From an uncultured Chlorobiaceae bacterium (GTDB taxonomy: Bacteria > Bacteroidota > Chlorobiia > Chlorobiales > Chlorobiaceae): 64,000 nucleotides of DNA. Each line of letters begins with the position of its first letter. Position 1 is the stretch's first letter. The stretch covers positions 1 to 64,000 of the forward strand of contig CAJEXW010000017.1 of NCBI GenBank assembly GCA_903994525.1. Direction: 5' to 3'. Below the pieces are notes generated by a model, which made no database searches, had not been told where the DNA came from, and worked only from the letters and a program-made list of their open reading frames with translations. The translations under genes and the position numbers were made by a program. Positions 62,275-64,000 of the stretch are shown here, piece after piece.

Positions 62275-62541
62275 TTGCCGACAATATCGATGTTTTATGG
62301 AATTATCATTCGTATGTACTTCGCTCCAGGTGAGCATCCACCACCGCATTTTCATGTTTACCATGCTGAGTATTCAGGTACGGTAGATATAGGCACTTGT
62401 GAGATGATCGAAGGGAATTTGCCGAGGAAGCAGATAAAACTTGTTTTGGCGTGGGCCGAATTACATCAAGAAGAACTTATGAGTGACTGGAATTTGGTTA
62501 TGAATGGTGATGAGCCATTTAAAATTCAACCATTACAATAG
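62275..62541 (+). CDS. DUF4160 family protein, putative toxin-antitoxin component
   Basis: An 88-residue protein starting PTISMFYGIIIRMYF and HPPPHFHVYHAEY, the hallmark of DUF4160, with DWNLVMNGDEPFKI at the end. The family start is a TTG at 62275, preceded by a CAGGAG site 6 bases upstream; an in-frame TTG at 62251 is less likely. DUF4160 genes are usually followed by DUF2442 genes, as here after 11 bases, and the pair is regarded as a putative toxin-antitoxin module without proven function. Confidence 0.88.
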   Translation: MPTISMFYGIIIRMYFAPGEHPPPHFHVYHAEYSGTVDIGTCEMIEGNLPRKQIKLVLAWAELHQEELMSDWNLVMNGDEPFKIQPLQ

Positions 62542-62552
62542 GAGAAAATACA

Positions 62553-62807
62553 ATGTATCCATCAGTAATAGATGTTGTTCCCCGAGCTAATTTCATGCTT
62601 GATATCACTTTTAGTAATGGTGAAAGTGGAGTGTTGGATATGAAGCCATATCTGGGTTTTGGAGTTTTTACTCGACTTAAAGATTGCAAATCTTTTGAAA
62701 AAGTTACAGTTGCTTTTGACACCATTGAATGGGAGTCTGGAGCTGATCTTGATCCTGAGTTTATTTACGATAAATGCATAAAAAAATCGGTTGAACTCTC
62801 TTGGTAA
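62553..62807 (+). CDS. DUF2442 family protein
   Basis: An 84-residue protein of the NE0471 N-terminal-like fold. MYPSVIDVVPRANFMLDITF at the start, GVLDMKPYLGFGVFTRLKD in the middle, and TIEWESGADLDPEFIYDK at the end are typical. It pairs with the DUF4160 gene just upstream. It may be the partner antitoxin, though which member is toxic is not established. Both genes look intact. Confidence 0.88.
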   Translation: MYPSVIDVVPRANFMLDITFSNGESGVLDMKPYLGFGVFTRLKDCKSFEKVTVAFDTIEWESGADLDPEFIYDKCIKKSVELSW

Positions 62808-62818
62808 AATTTATTGGT

Positions 62819-63013
62819 TTGAAGCTTTCCGTTTTCGAGCGAATTCAGCTCGTCGAGGACATTTGGGACAGCACTGCTGCCGAGGTATCATATACGGTTG
62901 AGTTGTCATAAACACAAATGGCAGAGTTACATCATCGCGTTGCCGCACACAATGCAGACCCATCAACGGCTGTTCCATGGGAACAGGTTCGATTAAAATT
63001 ATTTCCAAGTTAA
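62819..63013 (+). pseudogene. Addiction-module antitoxin (TIGR02574 type), nonsense mutant
   Basis: The frame reads LKLSVFERIQLVEDIWDSTA, ending VELS, then TAA at 62909-62911, then TQMAELHHRVAAHNADPSTA, VPWEQVRLKLFPS and a final stop at 63011-63013. This is the RelE-partner antitoxin family (Unstab_antitox), which normally starts with about eight more residues; these and any start codon are missing here. The gene is dead at two points. No RelE-type toxin follows. Confidence 0.82.
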
Positions 63014-63040
63014 TCCTGATGTTGGTTGTGCTCCGTCCAT

Positions 63041-63115
63041 CAAGTCCAAGAATTGAGTAATTCAGGATATTAACTGATTTTTACGTTACAGGAGGTGCCG
63101 TGCTATGAAAGCTTA
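63041..63115 (+). repeat. Duplicated antitoxin leader, copy B
   Basis: It is the partner of 62101-62175, 68 of 75 bases identical without gaps, and includes the ribosome-binding site ACAGGAGGTG and first codons of the antitoxin at 63105. Confidence 0.9.
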
Positions 63116-63344
63116 CAAAACATACGCTGAAGTTGATTCGTCAGGTCGATTGGTGCTTGACCGGTTACCTTTTCAGAAAGGTGTACTCCTTGAAGTTTTG
63201 ATTGTTGATCAAAGCATGCTGAGTGATGAAAAGGTATCATCCTGGCAGGCACTCATGCGTCATGTTCAAAACCTGCCTCAATCATCGACTCTTACCGATG
63301 AAGACATTGCTGCTGAAAGTATTGACGTTAGAAATATCCGATGA
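63105..63344 (+). CDS. Putative antitoxin paired with a PIN-domain toxin
   Basis: A 79-residue protein beginning MKAYKTYAEVDSSGRLVLDR, which resembles the beta-strand start of AbrB-like or similar antitoxins, with an acidic C-terminus (STLTDEDIAAESIDVRNIR). Its TGA overlaps the ATG of the PIN toxin frame (ATGA), the classic antitoxin-toxin layout. A CAGGAGGTG site precedes ATG 63105 by 8 bases. It looks intact, although its toxin is cut short. Confidence 0.75.
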   Translation: MKAYKTYAEVDSSGRLVLDRLPFQKGVLLEVLIVDQSMLSDEKVSSWQALMRHVQNLPQSSTLTDEDIAAESIDVRNIR

Positions 63345-63460
63345 AGGTGGTTATTGATACCAATATTGTTGTGTCTGCTGTTATCCGTGATCGGTTGCCC
63401 GAGTGCCTATTGCTGTGGTGTAGATGGATCGATATAATTGATGTTAGCGGACAGGTATAA
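63341..63460 (+). pseudogene. PIN-domain toxin, truncated after about 27 codons
   Basis: The frame begins MKVVIDTNIVVSAVIRDRLP and ECLLLWC, the start of a VapC-like PIN ribonuclease including the first catalytic Asp, then diverges and stops at 63458-63460 after 39 residues. A full PIN domain needs about 130 residues and three or four acidic residues. The HicB-like gene starts 49 bases later, so a deletion or insertion has removed the rest of the toxin gene. Confidence 0.85.
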
Positions 63461-63508
63461 CTTCTGCGTATAATTTCCGCGTCAACGTAACTTGAACTGG
63501 AGTGCAAA

Positions 63509-63718
63509 ATGGATTTCACCATCGAACAGGAACAAGAATCGGATGGGCGTTGGTTGGCGGAAGTCCCTGAACTACCGGGAGTTCTCGCTTACGGTGCTAC
63601 ATTGCTGGAAGCAATGTCCAAGGCGGAGGTTCTCGCCCTTCGAGTTATTGCTGAACGGCTTGAGCATAGCGAAAGTCGCCCCTTTGCCATAAACATTTCT
63701 ATTCCGGTTATGGCATGA
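63509..63718 (+). CDS. HicB-like antitoxin without partner
   Basis: A 69-residue single-domain HicB-fold protein: MDFTIEQEQESDGRWLAEVP, ELPGVLAYGATLLEAMSKAE and VLALRVIAERL fit the partial-RNase-H-like core. HicB proteins normally accompany a HicA toxin of about 60-80 residues; neither side has one (before it is a PIN stump, after it a DUF4160 tail). It lacks the C-terminal DNA-binding extension of longer HicB proteins. It may act as an orphan or neutralise a toxin elsewhere. Confidence 0.82.
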   Translation: MDFTIEQEQESDGRWLAEVPELPGVLAYGATLLEAMSKAEVLALRVIAERLEHSESRPFAINISIPVMA

Positions 63719-63799
63719 GCCAATGGCCGTTTGTTTACAGACTGGAATTTGGCCGTCAATGGCAATAAACCGTTTCCAATAAAAGTACTTGACCAATGA
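63719..63799 (+). pseudogene. DUF4160 C-terminal remnant
   Basis: Immediately after the HicB-like stop the frame reads NGRLFTDWNLAVNGNKPFPI and ends KVLDQ, matching the last part of the DUF4160 protein at 62275-62541 (DWNLVMNGDEPFKIQPL). The first two thirds are missing. The stop overlaps the ATG of the next DUF2442 gene. Confidence 0.8.
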
Positions 63800-64000
63800 G
63801 AATTGCAGGACTTCATCCCCAACCCCAGTGGGTACTCTTTATCGTTGCAGATGATGGTCGTGTTGGCTCTTTTGATGTTACTCCTTACCTGGATAATGAC
63901 GCGTTTGAAAAGCTTAGAGACCCTGATGAATTTATGAAGGTTAGTAATGGCGGATACTTTATTGAGTGGGAGTGTGGTGCTGATTTGTCAGCGGACACCA
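63796..64000 (+). CDS. DUF2442 family protein, runs off the window
   Basis: The frame MRIAGLHPQPQWVLFIVADD, then GSFDVTPYLDNDAFEKLRDP, and GGYFIEWECGADLSAD is open to the last base. It is a second DUF2442 gene, distinct in sequence from the one at 62553, attached to the DUF4160 remnant. The C-terminus lies beyond the window. Confidence 0.85.
   Translation, partial: MRIAGLHPQPQWVLFIVADDGRVGSFDVTPYLDNDAFEKLRDPDEFMKVSNGGYFIEWECGADLSADT

Overview
The window looks like chromosome of a green sulfur bacterium (Chlorobium or a close relative). The case rests on combination: a plant-type carotene desaturase and a CruA-family lycopene cyclase, a short 2[4Fe-4S] ferredoxin of the type used by anaerobic phototrophs, a long divergent proton-pumping pyrophosphatase, a propionate/methylmalonyl-CoA route feeding succinyl-CoA, and a cobalamin cluster, on roughly half-GC DNA with short intergenic gaps. 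Genus is an inference from gene content; no rRNA is present.

Layout. 1-4.6 kb: a slipin missing its start and part of its membrane anchor, a universal stress protein, meaB, then an AT-richer restriction-modification island (HindVP-type endonuclease broken by an in-frame stop, intact C5 methyltransferase) that sits between meaB and the mutase gene. An 82-base piece of the endonuclease gene is repeated, inverted, at the left edge. 4.7-12.1 kb: a four-gene propionate operon on the minus strand (prpE, methylmalonyl-CoA epimerase, a fused alpha-beta carboxyltransferase, a fused small-large methylmalonyl-CoA mutase). 12.3-23.6 kb: housekeeping and carotenoid genes (rsmA, half-transketolase, ybaB-recR, carotene desaturase, two tRNAs, KAS III-like enzyme, lolD, cruA-like, ligA, menG, hisI). 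23.7-34.3 kb: transport and envelope genes, a D,D-carboxypeptidase, ferredoxin, phoH, a heptose epimerase, an ECF-sigma-like orphan, hisC, an rRNA/tRNA methyltransferase, a hydrolase and pth. 34.6-46.6 kb: hppA, radA, folD, a DUF3109 gene overlapping rpoN, hslVU, aroQ, purB. 46.7-53.7 kb: CCA-adding enzyme, an oxidoreductase, an MFS exporter, btuF-like binding protein, a Nudix hydrolase, a Na/Pi transporter.

53.7-60.4 kb is a cobalamin block: a cobalamin riboswitch, a BtuB-like TonB receptor, bluB, cobQ, an L-threonine-phosphate decarboxylase-like aminotransferase and cbiB. This cofactor is what the mutase at 4.7-8.0 kb needs, with MeaB as its chaperone, so the two ends of the window are functionally linked.

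60.4-64.0 kb is a decayed accessory region. It holds the tail of a Wadjet jetC with a nonsense codon, a frameshifted jetD, then a run of small toxin-antitoxin genes in mixed states: an intact DUF4160/DUF2442 pair, a dead addiction-module antitoxin, an antitoxin followed by a PIN toxin cut off after about 27 codons, a HicB-like protein with no HicA, a DUF4160 tail and a second DUF2442 gene running off the end. A 75-base leader is duplicated exactly 940 bases apart. No CRISPR array and no insertion sequence was seen.
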